From Oscillospiraceae bacterium (GTDB lineage: Bacteria > Bacillota > Clostridia > Oscillospirales > Oscillospiraceae), in assembly GCA_017466215.1 (NCBI GenBank), contig JAFTUO010000051.1, positions 1 to 53,812 of the forward strand: a DNA stretch of 53,812 nt, in the 5' to 3' direction. Under the pieces are notes generated by a model, which saw nothing but the letters and a program-made list of their open reading frames with translations, had not been told where the DNA came from and searched no databases. The translations under genes and the position numbers were made by a program. Positions 38,737-49,526 of the stretch are shown here, piece after piece (position 1 is the first letter of the stretch; each line of letters begins with the position of its first letter).

Positions 38737-41558
38737 CATAGATAACGCTTCAGATACCGGCCGGTATGGCTTTCCTGGGAGGCCGCGATCTCCTCCGGCG
38801 TGCCGGCGGCCACCACATAGCCGCCACCGTCGCCGCCCTCCGGGCCAAGGTCGATGATGTGATCCGCAGTTTTGATCACATCCAGATTGTGTTCGATCAC
38901 CAGCACCGTATTGCCGGCATCCACCAATCTTTGCAGCACGTCGATGAGCTTGTGCACATCCGCCGCGTGCAGGCCGGTGGTGGGCTCGTCCAGAATATAG
39001 ATGGTCCGGCCGGTGGAGGCTCTGGCCAGCTCCGTGGCCAGCTTCACCCGCTGGGCTTCGCCGCCGGAAAGCGTGGTGCTGGACTGGCCCAGCTTCACAT
39101 AGCCAAGGCCCACTTCCACCAGGGTTTGGGCTTTTCTGCGGATCTTGGGCTGATTCTCAAAGAATTCCACCGCATCTTCCGCGGTCATCTCCAGCACATC
39201 GGAGATATTTTTGCCCTTATAGCGCACTTCCAGGGTCTCCCGGTTGTAGCGCGCACCGTGGCAGACCTCACAGGGGACGTATACATCCGCCAGGAAATGC
39301 ATTTCGATCTTCACCAGGCCGTCGCCGCTGCAGGCTTCGCAGCGGCCACCCTTGACATTGAAAGAAAACCGTCCCGGGCCGTAGCCCCGAATCTTTGCAT
39401 CGTTGGTTGCGGCGAACAGATCCCGGATGTCATTAAACAGCCCAGTATAGGTAGCGGGATTTGAACGGGGCGTTCTGCCGATGGGGCTCTGGTCAATGTC
39501 GATGACCTTATCCAGATGCTGCAGACCCTCCACACAGCGGCAAGCGCCGGGGCGGACACGGGCGTGGTTGAGCTTGCCCAGCAGGGTCTTATTCAGCACC
39601 TCACCCACCAGGCTGGATTTACCCGAGCCGGACACGCCGGTAACGCAGGTCAGCGTACCCAGAGGGATATCCACATCCACATTTTTCAGATTATTCTCCG
39701 TCGCGCCGCGGACGCTTAAGCTTTCGCCGCTTCCCTTGCGTCTTGCAGACGGCACGGGGATCTTCTTGACACCGGACAGATACTGGCCGGTCAGAGAGCG
39801 GTCGCAGGCGATGATATCCTCCAGCGCACCGCTGGCCACGATCTCGCCGCCGTGGCTGCCTGCGCCGGGGCCAACATCCACGATATAATCCGCCGCGCGC
39901 ATCGTGTCCTCATCGTGCTCCACCACGATCAGGGTATTGCCCTGATCCCGCAGGTGCTTCAACGTTGCCAGAAGCTTGTCGTTATCCCGCTGGTGCAGAC
40001 CGATAGAAGGCTCATCCAGAATATACAGCACACCCATCAACGAAGAGCCGATCTGGGTCGCCAAACGGATGCGCTGGCTCTCACCGCCGGACAGCGTACC
40101 CGCCGCCCGTGCCAATGTCAGATAACCCAGGCCCACATCCTTCAAAAATTGCAGTCTTGTTTTGATCTCCCGGATGATCTGCTCCGCCACCACGGCCAGA
40201 TTGCCATCCAGGCGAAGATCTTCCATAAATTCCAGCTCTTTTTCCACGCTCATAGCGCAGAAATCCATAATGCCGATGCCGCCCACCGTTACTGCCCGGG
40301 CGATCTCCGAAAGGCGTTTGCCCTGACAGCGGGGACAGGGCGCGCTGGCCATACACTCTTCCAGCTCCTTGCGGGCAGCATCCGATTGGGTTTCCCGGAA
40401 ACGGCGGCTGATGTTGTTCATAATGCCCTCAAAGGGCTGCTCCAGCACGCCCATACCGGTGCCCCGGTTATAGGTCATACGAAGCTTTTCGCCCTTGGTG
40501 CCGTAAAGGATCACATCCACGGCATCCTTTGACAGCTTCTCAAACGGCTCGTTCAGGGAGAAGCGGTACTTCTGCGCCAGCGCTTCAAAATACATCCGGA
40601 ACACCGAGTCCGTGCGGGCGCTGCTCCAGCCCGAGGCCTGGATGGCGCCGTCTAAGATGGATTTGGTCTTGTCCGGGATCACCAGATCCGGGTCTGCCAC
40701 CAGCTGGAAGCCCAGACCGGTACAGTCGGGGCAAGCGCCGGCAGGATTGTTGAAAGAGAACATCCGGGGCTCTAATTCCGTCAGGCTGATGCCGCAGTCC
40801 TCGCAGGCATAGTTCTGGGAGAAGGTCAGCTCCTCTCCTGTGGCTGGCAGTTCAATGATCACCAGGCCGCCACTATGGGCGCAGGCAGTCTCAATAGAGT
40901 CGGTCAGACGGCGGCGCAGACCCTCTTTCAGCGCCAAACGGTCGACCACCAGCTCAATGTCGTGTTTTTTGTTCTTTTCGCACTTGATCTCCTCGGTCAG
41001 CTCATACAGAATGCCATCCACCCGGACGCGGGCGAAACCGGACTTCCGGGCATCCTCAAAGATCTTCTGATGCTCGCCCTTTTTGCCCCGGATCACGGGA
41101 GAAAGGACGATAAAGCGCGTACCCTCGCCCAGAGCTTCCACCCGATCCACGATCTGGTCAATGGTCTGGCGGCGGATCTCCTTGCCGCACTTAGGGCAAT
41201 GGGGCGTACCTGCCCGGGCCCACAAAAGACGCAGATAGTCATAAATTTCCGTTACCGTGCCGACGGTAGAACGGGGATTTTTAGAGGTGGTCTTCTGGTC
41301 GATGGAGATGGCAGGAGAAAGTCCCTCAATGGAATCCACATCCGGCTTGTCCATCTGACCCAAAAACTGCCGGGCATAGGAGCTTAAGCTCTCCACATAC
41401 CGGCGCTGACCCTCGGCATAAATGGTATCAAATGCCAGACTGGACTTGCCTGAGCCTGACAGTCCCGTAAATACGATCAGCTTGTCTCTGGGAATGGTCA
41501 GATCAATATTTTTCAGGTTGTTTTCTCTTGCTCCCTGAATGATAATTTTGTCGTTCAT
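38736..41558 (-). CDS. uvrA: Excinuclease ABC subunit A
   Basis: A 940-residue UvrA, the damage sensor of nucleotide excision repair. Two ATPase modules are visible: Walker [16 protein letters not shown] and [15 protein letters not shown], with signatures [14 protein letters not shown] and [14 protein letters not shown]. Zinc-binding CxxC pairs occur in CEDCG and CEACSG. I use the ATG at 41558 (MNDKIIIQG), preceded by GGGGG; the upstream ATG at 41576 is less well placed. It has its own sigma-A promoter and is divergent from prs. Confidence 0.97.
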   Translation of the reverse strand: MNDKIIIQGARENNLKNIDLTIPRDKLIVFTGLSGSGKSSLAFDTIYAEGQRRYVESLSSYARQFLGQMDKPDVDSIEGLSPAISIDQKTTSKNPRSTVGTVTEIYDYLRLLWARAGTPHCPKCGKEIRRQTIDQIVDRVEALGEGTRFIVLSPVIRGKKGEHQKIFEDARKSGFARVRVDGILYELTEEIKCEKNKKHDIELVVDRLALKEGLRRRLTDSIETACAHSGGLVIIELPATGEELTFSQNYACEDCGISLTELEPRMFSFNNPAGACPDCTGLGFQLVADPDLVIPDKTKSILDGAIQASGWSSARTDSVFRMYFEALAQKYRFSLNEPFEKLSKDAVDVILYGTKGEKLRMTYNRGTGMGVLEQPFEGIMNNISRRFRETQSDAARKELEECMASAPCPRCQGKRLSEIARAVTVGGIGIMDFCAMSVEKELEFMEDLRLDGNLAVVAEQIIREIKTRLQFLKDVGLGYLTLARAAGTLSGGESQRIRLATQIGSSLMGVLYILDEPSIGLHQRDNDKLLATLKHLRDQGNTLIVVEHDEDTMRAADYIVDVGPGAGSHGGEIVASGALEDIIACDRSLTGQYLSGVKKIPVPSARRKGSGESLSVRGATENNLKNVDVDIPLGTLTCVTGVSGSGKSSLVGEVLNKTLLGKLNHARVRPGACRCVEGLQHLDKVIDIDQSPIGRTPRSNPATYTGLFNDIRDLFAATNDAKIRGYGPGRFSFNVKGGRCEACSGDGLVKIEMHFLADVYVPCEVCHGARYNRETLEVRYKGKNISDVLEMTAEDAVEFFENQPKIRRKAQTLVEVGLGYVKLGQSSTTLSGGEAQRVKLATELARASTGRTIYILDEPTTGLHAADVHKLIDVLQRLVDAGNTVLVIEHNLDVIKTADHIIDLGPEGGDGGGYVVAAGTPEEIAASQESHTGRYLKRYL

Positions 41559-41591
41559 AGGGTTACCCCCAATCATAAAATCTTACCCAAT

Positions 41592-41620
41592 AGTATACCA
41601 CATTTCCTTTCGCAGTACAA
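41592..41620 (-). promoter_or_regulatory. Sigma-A promoter of uvrA
   Basis: TTGTAC, 17 bases, TATACT on the minus strand. Confidence 0.7.
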
Positions 41621-41725
41621 GCACTAATTCAAACAAAATTTCGCCATCGCCGGACTGTAGACACTTCCACCGAATAAACCGCAGGAAAGTTGTGTTTTTT
41701 CGTGGTATTTTTTAGGGAATTCGTA

Positions 41726-41755
41726 TTGCTTTTTCCTTGACTGTAATGGTATAAT
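41726..41755 (+). promoter_or_regulatory. Sigma-A promoter of prs-pth-mfd
   Basis: TTGCTT, 18 bases, TATAAT, about 60 bases before the prs ATG. Confidence 0.75.
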
Positions 41756-41815
41756 GTGTAAAAGCCCATCTATGGGCAAAGTTATAGAAACAGATGAGAA
41801 GAGAGGTACGTTCTG

Positions 41816-42781
41816 ATGATCGCATATGCAGAGCACTTAATGGTCTTCACCGGCAATTCCAACCCGGAGTTTGCCAAAACCATTTGCAAGGAACTGGGCA
41901 TTGAGCTTGGCGATGGCCAGGTCAACACCTTTGCCGACGGTGAAGTCGCTGTTACGCTGAACGAAACTGTCCGTGGCGCTGACGTTTTCCTGATCCAGTC
42001 CACCTGCAAGCCCGTCAATGACCGCCTGATGGAGCTGCTGGTTATGATCGACGCTTGCCGTCGTGCTTCCGCCGGCAGAATCACCGCTGTCATCCCCTAC
42101 TTTGGCTATGCCCGTCAGGACCGCAAGGCCAAGAGCCGCGATCCCATCACTGCCAAGCTGGTGGCCAACATTCTGACCGCCGCCGGTGCTGACCGCATTT
42201 TGACGATGGATCTGCACGCTGCTCAGATTCAGGGCTTCTTCGATATCCCCCTGGATCACCTGCAGGGCAACCCCTCTTTTGTGCAATACTATCTGGATAA
42301 GTTCCCCGAGGATAAGTTCAACCACGATGACTTTGTGGTAGTCTCCCCCGACGTGGGCTCTGTTGCCCGCGCCCGTGCCTTTGCCGCAAAGGTCCATATG
42401 GGCCTGGCCATCGTTGACAAGCGCCGCCAGAAGGCCAATGTCTGCGAGGTTATGAACGTTATCGGCGATGTCAGGGGCAAGACCTGCATCCTGTACGATG
42501 ATATCGTAGACACTGCCGGTTCTCTGTGCAACGCTGCACGGGCTCTGGTGGAGGTCGGCGGTGCAAAGGCTGTTTACGCCTGCGCCACCCACGGCGTCCT
42601 CTCCGGTCCTGCTTACGAGCGCATCGAGGAAAGCCCCATTGAGGAGATGGTCTTCCTGAATACCATTCCTCAGAGCGGCAACACGAAGAGCGGCAAGCTG
42701 AAGTTCCTGGATGTTGCACCCATCTTCGCCCGTGCCATCGCCCACATTCACGGCGGTACATCCATCGCCGACCTGTTCTAA
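41816..42781 (+). CDS. prs: Ribose-phosphate pyrophosphokinase
   Basis: A 321-residue PRPP synthetase, making phosphoribosyl pyrophosphate from ribose-5-phosphate and ATP for nucleotide, His and Trp synthesis. Recognisable blocks are NTFADGEVAV, YFGYARQDRK (ATP site), VVSPDVGSVARARAF and the PRPP loop ILYDDIVDTAGS. Length is normal. GAGAGG precedes the ATG. It heads an operon with pth and mfd, a common arrangement in Firmicutes. Confidence 0.97.
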   Translation: MIAYAEHLMVFTGNSNPEFAKTICKELGIELGDGQVNTFADGEVAVTLNETVRGADVFLIQSTCKPVNDRLMELLVMIDACRRASAGRITAVIPYFGYARQDRKAKSRDPITAKLVANILTAAGADRILTMDLHAAQIQGFFDIPLDHLQGNPSFVQYYLDKFPEDKFNHDDFVVVSPDVGSVARARAFAAKVHMGLAIVDKRRQKANVCEVMNVIGDVRGKTCILYDDIVDTAGSLCNAARALVEVGGAKAVYACATHGVLSGPAYERIEESPIEEMVFLNTIPQSGNTKSGKLKFLDVAPIFARAIAHIHGGTSIADLF

Positions 42782-42784
42782 GCC

Positions 42785-43378
42785 GTGTTCGGCAGAAAAA
42801 GCGAAAGCTGGCTGATCGTAGGCCTCGGCAATCCCGGCAAGGATTACGAACGTACCCGCCACAATGCAGGCTTCCGGGCGCTGGATCTGCTCAGCGCCAA
42901 GCTGGGCTGCAAGGTGGATAAAGGCAAGTTCCAGGGTCTTTACGGACAGACGAATTATTCCGGCAAGAAGTTGTATCTTCTCAAGCCGCTGACCTATATG
43001 AATCTGTCCGGCAAGTCGGTGCTGCAGCTGAGTGCCTTTTTCAAGATCCCGCCCCAGCGGATCATCGTCTTGTTCGATGACATCTCCCTGGAGCCCGGTC
43101 GGCTGCGTATCCGGGCAGAGGGCTCTGCCGGCGGTCATAACGGCATCAAGTCCATCATCGCCGAGCTGGGAAGTCAGGACTTTCCCCGGGTAAAGATCGG
43201 CGTGGGTGCAAAGCCCCACCAGCAGCAGGACCTGGCTGATTGGGTCTTGTCCGGCTTCAGCGCCAGCGAAGAAAAAGCACTGGTTTCCGCATTGGAGCGA
43301 AGCGTCGAGGCTGCCCTGTGCATCATCGACCGCGGCGTTCCGGAAGCGGCCAACCGCTACAACGGCTCGCAGCCGTAA
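42785..43378 (+). CDS. pth: Peptidyl-tRNA hydrolase
   Basis: A 197-residue Pth, which frees tRNA from prematurely released peptidyl-tRNA. GLGNPGKDYERTRHNAGF holds the catalytic His, and SAGGHNGIKSII and RVKIGVGAKP are standard. The start is GTG 3 bases after the prs stop, with no obvious ribosome site, so it relies on coupling to prs. A perfect hairpin follows before mfd. Confidence 0.95.
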   Translation: MFGRKSESWLIVGLGNPGKDYERTRHNAGFRALDLLSAKLGCKVDKGKFQGLYGQTNYSGKKLYLLKPLTYMNLSGKSVLQLSAFFKIPPQRIIVLFDDISLEPGRLRIRAEGSAGGHNGIKSIIAELGSQDFPRVKIGVGAKPHQQQDLADWVLSGFSASEEKALVSALERSVEAALCIIDRGVPEAANRYNGSQP

Positions 43379-43395
43379 ATATTGTCAAATCACCA

Positions 43396-43424
43396 CGGAA
43401 AGGGGGTAGTAATCCCCCTTTCCG
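43396..43424 (+). other. Stem-loop between pth and mfd
   Basis: An 11 bp perfect stem (CGGAAAGGGGG with CCCCCTTTCCG) with a 7-base loop and no T-run. It is more likely an RNA processing or stability element than a terminator, since mfd follows 24 bases on. Confidence 0.55.
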
Positions 43425-43447
43425 CATTGTTACGTGGAGGAAAAACC

Positions 43448-46400
43448 GTGAAAACACTTCTATCTGCCCTGCAGGGTGTCCCGGAATACCAGAGCCTGCT
43501 GCGCAGCATTGCCAATCAGCAGGCCGCAGCAGTTACCGGCATCGGACAGATCAACCGCAGCCATATCATTGCCGGCTTAAGCCGGGATATTGCTGCACCT
43601 ATGGTGATCCTCTGCCAGGATGATATGGCGGCACGAAAGCTGCAGGAGGAGCTGAAGTCCCTCCTGGGCGAAACTGCCCCCATTCTCCCCTCCCGGGAGC
43701 TGACGCTTTACGACACCTCCGTGGTGTCCCGTGCCTGGGAGCAGAAGCGCCTGCGGCAGCTGTACGATCTGCGCCGGTGTGCAACCAATCTGCAAATTAT
43801 GACCTGGGAATCCCTGAGCCAGCGGACGATGCCGCCCCAGGTTTTGATGAATGCCGCTTTTACTTTGGAAGTGGGCAAAGAATACGATCTGGACAATCTG
43901 ACGATGCGCCTGACTGCTGCCGGTTACAGCCGCTGCGGTATGGTGGAGGGTCCCGGCCAGTTTGCCCTGCGCGGTGGAATTGTGGACGTATTCTCCCCTG
44001 CTGCTGACCGCCCGTTCCGCGCAGAATTTTTCGGTGATGAGCTGGATACTATGGGCTATTTTGACCCCGATACCCAGCGCCGCACCGAGAACACCGACAG
44101 TGTCGTGATCCTGCCCGTAGGTGAAACCCAGCCCAGACTGCACCCCGAAGGACTCCAAGGTCTTTGCGCCGATCTGCAGCAGCTGATTGCCCGGCAAAAG
44201 CGGAGAAAGCATCTTAACGAGCCACTGATCAAGACATTGGAAAAAGATCTGGAAAAGTACGAAAATGGCCTGCAAAATTCGGCATCTGACCGATATATGG
44301 CCATTATTTATCCCGAGTTTTCCACCGCGGCGGACTATATTCCTGAAAATGCCACGCTGATCATCTGCGACCAGAGCAGCCTTAAGCGCACCGCCCGTAC
44401 CCGCACCGAGGAGATGGGTATGCAGCTGGATAGCCTTTTGCAGGGCGGTCTTCTGTCCGGTGAACTGTGCGACTATGTGTGCCAGTGGGAGGATTTCTGC
44501 GCCCAACTGCGGGGACGCACCGTTGTTTATTTCGATGCCTTTGGCGGCACCTCCTTCCCGGAGGATTGCCCGCCCAAGCTGCTGCTTCCGATGGTTGCCA
44601 AGCAGCTGCCGTCTTACGGCGGCAATTTGGACACCGCGGCGGCAGATTTTTCCCATTACCAGAAGATGGGCTTTGCCTCTTTGGTATTGTGCGGCACCCG
44701 GCGCCGGGCAGAGCTTTTGCAGGAATTGCTCAGCAGCAAGGGGATCAAAGCCTACATCTCCATTCCTTTGACCCAGATGCCTGCGGCAGGACAGATCCTG
44801 CTGGCAGAGGGCACACTGCCCTTTGGTATGGAATATCCCAATTCCAAGCTTGCGGTGCTGACGGAGGGTCAGCTGATCAGTCGCAGTGAACCCAAGCGAA
44901 AGGCAAAAAAATCTGCCACCAACCGGCAGAAGCTGAATTCCTTCACGGATCTTACCCCCGGCGATCTGGTTGTTCACGAAAACTACGGCATTGGCCGGTT
45001 TGTGGCGATGGAGCAGATCAAGATCGACGGTGCGGTAAAGGATTATATCAAAATCGCCTATCAGGGCACGGACACCCTGTTTGTCCCGGCGATGCAGCTG
45101 GACCTGGTGAGCAAATATATCGGCGGCGGTGGTGAGGATGCCAATGTCCGCCTGAATAAGATCGGCTCTGACGCCTGGCAGAAGACCAAGACCAAGGCCC
45201 GCAAGGCCGCCAAGGATATGGCCGGCGAGCTGATCCAGCTCTATGCCGCCCGGAAGCGGCAGGAGGGCTTTGCCTTTGCCGCGGATTCCCCCTGGCAGCT
45301 GGAATTTGAGGACAATTTCCCCTACCCCGAGACCGACGATCAGCTGCGCTGTATCGCTGAGATCAAGAGCGATATGGAGTCCCCTGTCCCGATGGATCGG
45401 CTTCTGTGCGGCGATGTGGGCTTCGGCAAGACGGAAGTTGCAATGCGCGCCGTGATGAAAGCCATTATGGACGGCAAGCAGGCGGCGATCTTAGTTCCCA
45501 CCACCGTCCTTGCCCAGCAGCACTATCAGACCGCCATCTCCCGTTTCCGGGGTTTCCCTGTCAATATCGAGGTACTGAGCCGTTTCCGTTCCCCGACGGA
45601 GCAGAAGCGCGCCATTCAAAATCTGCGCAGCGGCGGTGTGGACCTGATCATCGGCACCCATAAGCTGCTGCAAAAAACCGTGGAATTCAAGGATCTGGGC
45701 CTTTTGATCGTGGACGAGGAGCAGCGCTTCGGCGTCAGTCATAAGGAGCGTCTGAAAGAGCTGGCCAAGGGCGTGGACGTGCTGACCCTTTCTGCCACCC
45801 CCATCCCCAGAACGCTGAATATGGCGCTGTCCGGCATCCGGGATATGTCCACCATCGAAGAGCCCCCGGCTGACCGCTACCCGGTGCAGACCTTTGTGAT
45901 GGAGCATAACAATGCCATCATCGACGATGCCATCCGCCGGGAGGTGGAACGGGGCGGCCAGGTGTACTATCTGCACAACCGGGTGGACACCATTGACCAA
46001 TGCGCCGGCGCGCTGCGGCGGCGGATTCCCGGCCTGTCCGTTGCCGTTGCCCACGGACAGATGGGCGAGGATGCCCTCAGCGATATTATGCACGCAATGG
46101 CTGACGGAGACATTCAGGTGCTGGTCTGCACCACCATCATCGAGACCGGTCTGGATATCCCCAACGCCAACACCCTGATCATCGAAAACGCCGACCGCTT
46201 CGGCCTGAGCCAGCTGCACCAGCTGCGTGGCCGCGTTGGCCGCTCCACCCGGCACGCCTACGCCTATTTCACCTACCGCCCGGACAAAAATCTGACAGAG
46301 GTGGCGGAAAAACGGCTGTCTGCCATCCGGGACTTCGCCGAATTCGGCTCCGGCTTCAAGATCGCTATGCGGGATCTGGAGATCCGCGGCGCAGGCAATC

Positions 46401-46957
46401 TGCTGGGCGCGGAGCAATCTGGCCATATGATGAGCGTGGGTTATGATATGTATCTGAAGCTGCTGGACGAGGCCGTTCTGGAAGAAAAGGGCGAAGCGCC
46501 CAAGCTGCCGGAATGCACCGCCGACCTGAACGTTACTGCCAATGTGGACCGGGATTACGTTTCCCGGGGAGAGGAACGGATGGATCTGTACCGCCGGATG
46601 GCAGCCATCCGCACCCAGGAGGATGCTGACGACCTGCTGGACGAGATTATCGACCGCTACGGAGAGCCGCCCAAGGGCGTGCTGAATCTGATCGGCATTG
46701 CGCTGCTCCGGGCTCAGGCGCAGCAGACCGGCATTCAGGAGATCCGCCAGAAAGCCGGCGATGTGCTGTTTACCCTGCACGATCTGAATTTCGAGGCCGT
46801 CAGCGCCCTGTGTGCCGATCCCGACTATAAGGCAAGAGTGCAGTTCGTCGCCACCGCCAAGCTCCCCACCCTGCGGCTGAAGCTTTCTTCCGGCGTGGAC
46901 AGTCTAAAACAGAGCAGCGTCTTCATTGAACGCTATAAAAAGTACTGCAATCGCTAA
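43448..46957 (+). CDS. mfd: Transcription-repair coupling factor
   Basis: An 1169-residue Mfd, which removes stalled RNA polymerase and recruits UvrA. The order is UvrB-like N-terminal part (residues 1 to 350), RNA-polymerase-binding region starting [17 protein letters not shown], and the RecG-like translocase with [26 protein letters not shown] and [16 protein letters not shown]. The C-terminal TRCF domain is present. The start is GTG at 43448, 7 bases after GGAGG; the frame extends upstream to 43382, through the hairpin, but that part is unlikely to be coding. Confidence 0.96.
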   Translation: MKTLLSALQGVPEYQSLLRSIANQQAAAVTGIGQINRSHIIAGLSRDIAAPMVILCQDDMAARKLQEELKSLLGETAPILPSRELTLYDTSVVSRAWEQKRLRQLYDLRRCATNLQIMTWESLSQRTMPPQVLMNAAFTLEVGKEYDLDNLTMRLTAAGYSRCGMVEGPGQFALRGGIVDVFSPAADRPFRAEFFGDELDTMGYFDPDTQRRTENTDSVVILPVGETQPRLHPEGLQGLCADLQQLIARQKRRKHLNEPLIKTLEKDLEKYENGLQNSASDRYMAIIYPEFSTAADYIPENATLIICDQSSLKRTARTRTEEMGMQLDSLLQGGLLSGELCDYVCQWEDFCAQLRGRTVVYFDAFGGTSFPEDCPPKLLLPMVAKQLPSYGGNLDTAAADFSHYQKMGFASLVLCGTRRRAELLQELLSSKGIKAYISIPLTQMPAAGQILLAEGTLPFGMEYPNSKLAVLTEGQLISRSEPKRKAKKSATNRQKLNSFTDLTPGDLVVHENYGIGRFVAMEQIKIDGAVKDYIKIAYQGTDTLFVPAMQLDLVSKYIGGGGEDANVRLNKIGSDAWQKTKTKARKAAKDMAGELIQLYAARKRQEGFAFAADSPWQLEFEDNFPYPETDDQLRCIAEIKSDMESPVPMDRLLCGDVGFGKTEVAMRAVMKAIMDGKQAAILVPTTVLAQQHYQTAISRFRGFPVNIEVLSRFRSPTEQKRAIQNLRSGGVDLIIGTHKLLQKTVEFKDLGLLIVDEEQRFGVSHKERLKELAKGVDVLTLSATPIPRTLNMALSGIRDMSTIEEPPADRYPVQTFVMEHNNAIIDDAIRREVERGGQVYYLHNRVDTIDQCAGALRRRIPGLSVAVAHGQMGEDALSDIMHAMADGDIQVLVCTTIIETGLDIPNANTLIIENADRFGLSQLHQLRGRVGRSTRHAYAYFTYRPDKNLTEVAEKRLSAIRDFAEFGSGFKIAMRDLEIRGAGNLLGAEQSGHMMSVGYDMYLKLLDEAVLEEKGEAPKLPECTADLNVTANVDRDYVSRGEERMDLYRRMAAIRTQEDADDLLDEIIDRYGEPPKGVLNLIGIALLRAQAQQTGIQEIRQKAGDVLFTLHDLNFEAVSALCADPDYKARVQFVATAKLPTLRLKLSSGVDSLKQSSVFIERYKKYCNR

Positions 46958-46995
46958 AAATAGCGCATCTTCCCTATATTGGTTACGAATCGTAA

Positions 46996-47023
46996 TTGCT
47001 TTTTCCCCGAAATGTGATATAAT
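46996..47023 (+). promoter_or_regulatory. Sigma-A promoter of the VanW-type gene
   Basis: TTGCTT, 16 bases, TATAAT. The -35 region closely resembles that of the prs promoter. Confidence 0.7.
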
Positions 47024-47098
47024 GACAGCGTATCGCTATACATTTCGCGCGGTTTTACCGCTGACAGATAGGAGAGGTTTACTATCAATAAGGATCAT

Positions 47099-49063
47099 TT
47101 GGATGAAACCCGCTTGGATATTAACACTTCCGAGCACGAGGTTTCCGATGCCACGCAGCGGCTGAGCGTCAATGCTGAAACGCCGCAGCGTCCCAGAAGC
47201 GCTGCCGGTCAGCGCACCAATTCTGCCCAGCGCCGCAAGGCAACCGCTGAGAAGAAGAAAAAAGAGAAGATCCTGGTCATCACGCTGTGCTGCATTTCTG
47301 CCGTGCTGCTGATCGCCGCCGTCATCGGCATTGTCTCGATGCTTCTGCCCAAGTCCCCCAAGGACGGACTGATCCAGCAGAATGTATTCGCCGCCGGTAT
47401 CGACCTGAGCGGTATGACCCCGGAGCAGGCCAAGGCCGCGCTGCACCAGGCCACGGACAACACCTTCAGCAAGCTGGATATGACCGTGAATGTGCTGGAC
47501 ACGCAGATCCTCCTTTCTCCCAAGGATACCGGTGCCACCTTGAATGTGGATGCCGTAGTGGATGCTGCCTATGATTACGGCCGTAACGGCGGTCAGCCCC
47601 AGTCCTCTTACACCGTATCCATTCTTCCCTACTTAAGTCTGGACACCGAGTACATCCAGGACGAGCTGCGGGAGCTGGGCACCCAGTACAGCACCACGCT
47701 GAAGCAGACCACCCACGCTGTGCAGGGCACACGCCCCAATCTGAGCGCGGAGGAGATCAAGACCTCCACCGTACATCAGACCCTGACCATCAATATGGGC
47801 ACAGCGGAATACAGTCTGAACATCGACAAGCTGTACCAGCAGGTGCTGGATGCTTACAACATCAACCTGTTTGAGGTTGTGGGCACTTGTGCAGAGGTTG
47901 CCCCCGATCCGGTGGACATTGACGCGCTATTCGATCTTTACTGCACCGAAGCCGTGAATGCCGAGATCGACGCAGACACCCTGCAGATCACCCCGGAGCA
48001 GTACGGCTACGGCGTTACCAGAGAAGAGCTGCGCACCGCCATTGAAAGTGCCAAATACGGCGACGTGATCACCCTGGAGCTGCGCTACATCAAGCCCGAT
48101 ATCACCGCGGAGTTTTACTCCAAGGAAATGTTCCAGGATACACTTTCCAGCTACTCCACCACGTCCACTGCCGGCACGGCCTGGAATACCAATCTGAAGC
48201 TGGTCTGCGATCTGCTTAACGGCACTATCGTCAAGTCCGGCGAGGAATTCTCCTTCAATCAGCTGGTTGGTGAGCCCACGGTAAAGGACGGCTACTATGC
48301 GGTCAACACCTATGTTGGCAAGTCCTACCGCGAAGTAGTGGGCGGCGGCATCAGCCAGGTGGCCAGCACACTGTACAACTGCGTGCTGATGGCCGATCTG
48401 GATGTTTTGGAACGGCACACTCACAGCTATGCGCCTACCTTTGTAGCGGCCGGCTTTGATGCCGAGGTCTACTACGGTCAGCTGGATTTCCGCTTCCGCA
48501 ACTCCACCGAGCAGCCCATCCGCATTGATGCGACCTTAATTGGAAACAAGGTTACCATCACCCTGATCGGTACTGATACAAGAGATTACACCGTCGAGAT
48601 CACCTACAAGGTGGACAAGACCAAAGCGCCCACCACGGTGCACAACATTATGTCCAAGGACAACCCCGGCGGATATAAAGACGGCGATATTTTGGTCCAG
48701 CCCATCACCGGCTACGACATCAGCACCTACATCCGCAAGTATTCCAAGGATACCGGCGCGCTGATCTCTGAAAATCTGATTGCCACCTCCGCTTACTCCA
48801 AGCTGGATCAGGTGGTTGTAAAGATCGACGTGCCTCCCACCGAGCCTCCTACGGAAGTGCCTACCGATGCGCCTACTGAGCCTCCCACGGCAGCACCGAC
48901 AGATGCGCCCACCGATGCTCCCACGGCTGCACCGACAGACGCGCCCACCGAGCCTCCCACGCAGGCACCTACCGAAGAGCCTACCGAGCCTGTTACGGAA
49001 GCGCCCACCGACGCTCCTACCGAAGCGCCCATGGAAGAACTGACCGAAGCGCCCACTGAATAA
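47099..49063 (+). CDS. VanW-family protein with peptidoglycan-binding-like repeats and Pro-Thr tail
   Basis: A 654-residue surface protein. A basic cytosolic N-terminus is followed by one membrane helix (ILVITLCCISAVLLIAAVIG). Two PG_binding_4-type domains follow, then a VanW domain with EFSFNQLVGEPTVKDGY, VVGGGISQVASTLYN and LDFRFRNST. The last 75 residues are a PTE/PTD repeat that could span or stick to the wall. The function of VanW proteins is unclear, despite the link with vancomycin resistance clusters. The start codon is uncertain: TTG at 47099 has AAGGA 4 bases upstream, but a much better AGGAGAGG points to an ATC codon at 47084. Confidence 0.88.
   Translation: MDETRLDINTSEHEVSDATQRLSVNAETPQRPRSAAGQRTNSAQRRKATAEKKKKEKILVITLCCISAVLLIAAVIGIVSMLLPKSPKDGLIQQNVFAAGIDLSGMTPEQAKAALHQATDNTFSKLDMTVNVLDTQILLSPKDTGATLNVDAVVDAAYDYGRNGGQPQSSYTVSILPYLSLDTEYIQDELRELGTQYSTTLKQTTHAVQGTRPNLSAEEIKTSTVHQTLTINMGTAEYSLNIDKLYQQVLDAYNINLFEVVGTCAEVAPDPVDIDALFDLYCTEAVNAEIDADTLQITPEQYGYGVTREELRTAIESAKYGDVITLELRYIKPDITAEFYSKEMFQDTLSSYSTTSTAGTAWNTNLKLVCDLLNGTIVKSGEEFSFNQLVGEPTVKDGYYAVNTYVGKSYREVVGGGISQVASTLYNCVLMADLDVLERHTHSYAPTFVAAGFDAEVYYGQLDFRFRNSTEQPIRIDATLIGNKVTITLIGTDTRDYTVEITYKVDKTKAPTTVHNIMSKDNPGGYKDGDILVQPITGYDISTYIRKYSKDTGALISENLIATSAYSKLDQVVVKIDVPPTEPPTEVPTDAPTEPPTAAPTDAPTDAPTAAPTDAPTEPPTQAPTEEPTEPVTEAPTDAPTEAPMEELTEAPTE
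48832..49060 (+). repeat. Low-complexity Pro-Thr-Glu/Asp/Ala coding repeat
   Basis: In-frame degenerate 9 to 12 bp units encode PTEP, PTDA and PTAA. They form the C-terminal tail of the VanW-type protein and are not CRISPR or mobile repeats. Confidence 0.85.
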
Positions 49064-49069
49064 CGCAAA

Positions 49070-49102
49070 ACAGCCACAGCGCTATGCGCTGTGGCTGTTA
49101 CT
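49070..49102. terminator. Bidirectional terminator between VanW and DUF1934 genes
   Basis: A 13 bp stem (ACAGCCACAGCGC with GCGCTGTGGCTGT) and a 3-base loop, then T-rich DNA. It lies between convergent genes. Confidence 0.85.
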
Positions 49103-49103
49103 T

Positions 49104-49526
49104 TTATATTGCGCGGATATCCAGGTGGTACTCGATCACGCCGGCTGCGCTGTTTTCGATCTCGATATCGTAGATCAGATCAATCACGCCGCCGTCGGGG
49201 GTGATGTCAAAGAACAGATTGGTGGCTTTTACGCTGATCATCAGCGTGCCGAACTCCATCTGGTACAGCGACTGGTGGGCGACGCCCTGCTGGAAGACCA
49301 TCTGAGAATTCAGCTTGCCGGTGCGGCTCAGGGTTACCTTTCCCGGCTCGACACGGAAGGTGGTAAACACACCGCTCAGGCCCGTCAGCTCGCTTTCCTC
49401 GTAGCCGATGTTCCAGCCGCCGTCAACAAATTCCATCGTGCCTTCTGTCTCCAGCTCGATACCGTCCGGCTCTTGCTCTGCATAGGTCTGCCGGCCTTGA
49501 ATGCGCAGCATTACGGTCTGCTTCAT
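49104..49526 (-). CDS. DUF1934 family protein
   Basis: A 140-residue beta-rich protein of the DUF1934 (YwiB-like) family, with MKQTVMLRIQGRQTY, EGTMEFVDGGWNIGYEESE and a later MISVKATNLFFDITPDGG. The family has a lipocalin-like barrel fold and no known function. Its ATG overlaps the ddl stop by four bases, so it is co-translated with ddl and is the last gene of the murC operon. Confidence 0.85.
   Translation of the reverse strand: MKQTVMLRIQGRQTYAEQEPDGIELETEGTMEFVDGGWNIGYEESELTGLSGVFTTFRVEPGKVTLSRTGKLNSQMVFQQGVAHQSLYQMEFGTLMISVKATNLFFDITPDGGVIDLIYDIEIENSAAGVIEYHLDIRAI

Noticed and set aside
48832..49060. Short regular repeats suggesting a CRISPR array or satellite
   Set aside because: Units are in-frame codons for a Pro-Thr-rich tail of the VanW-type protein, with no spacers of constant length.
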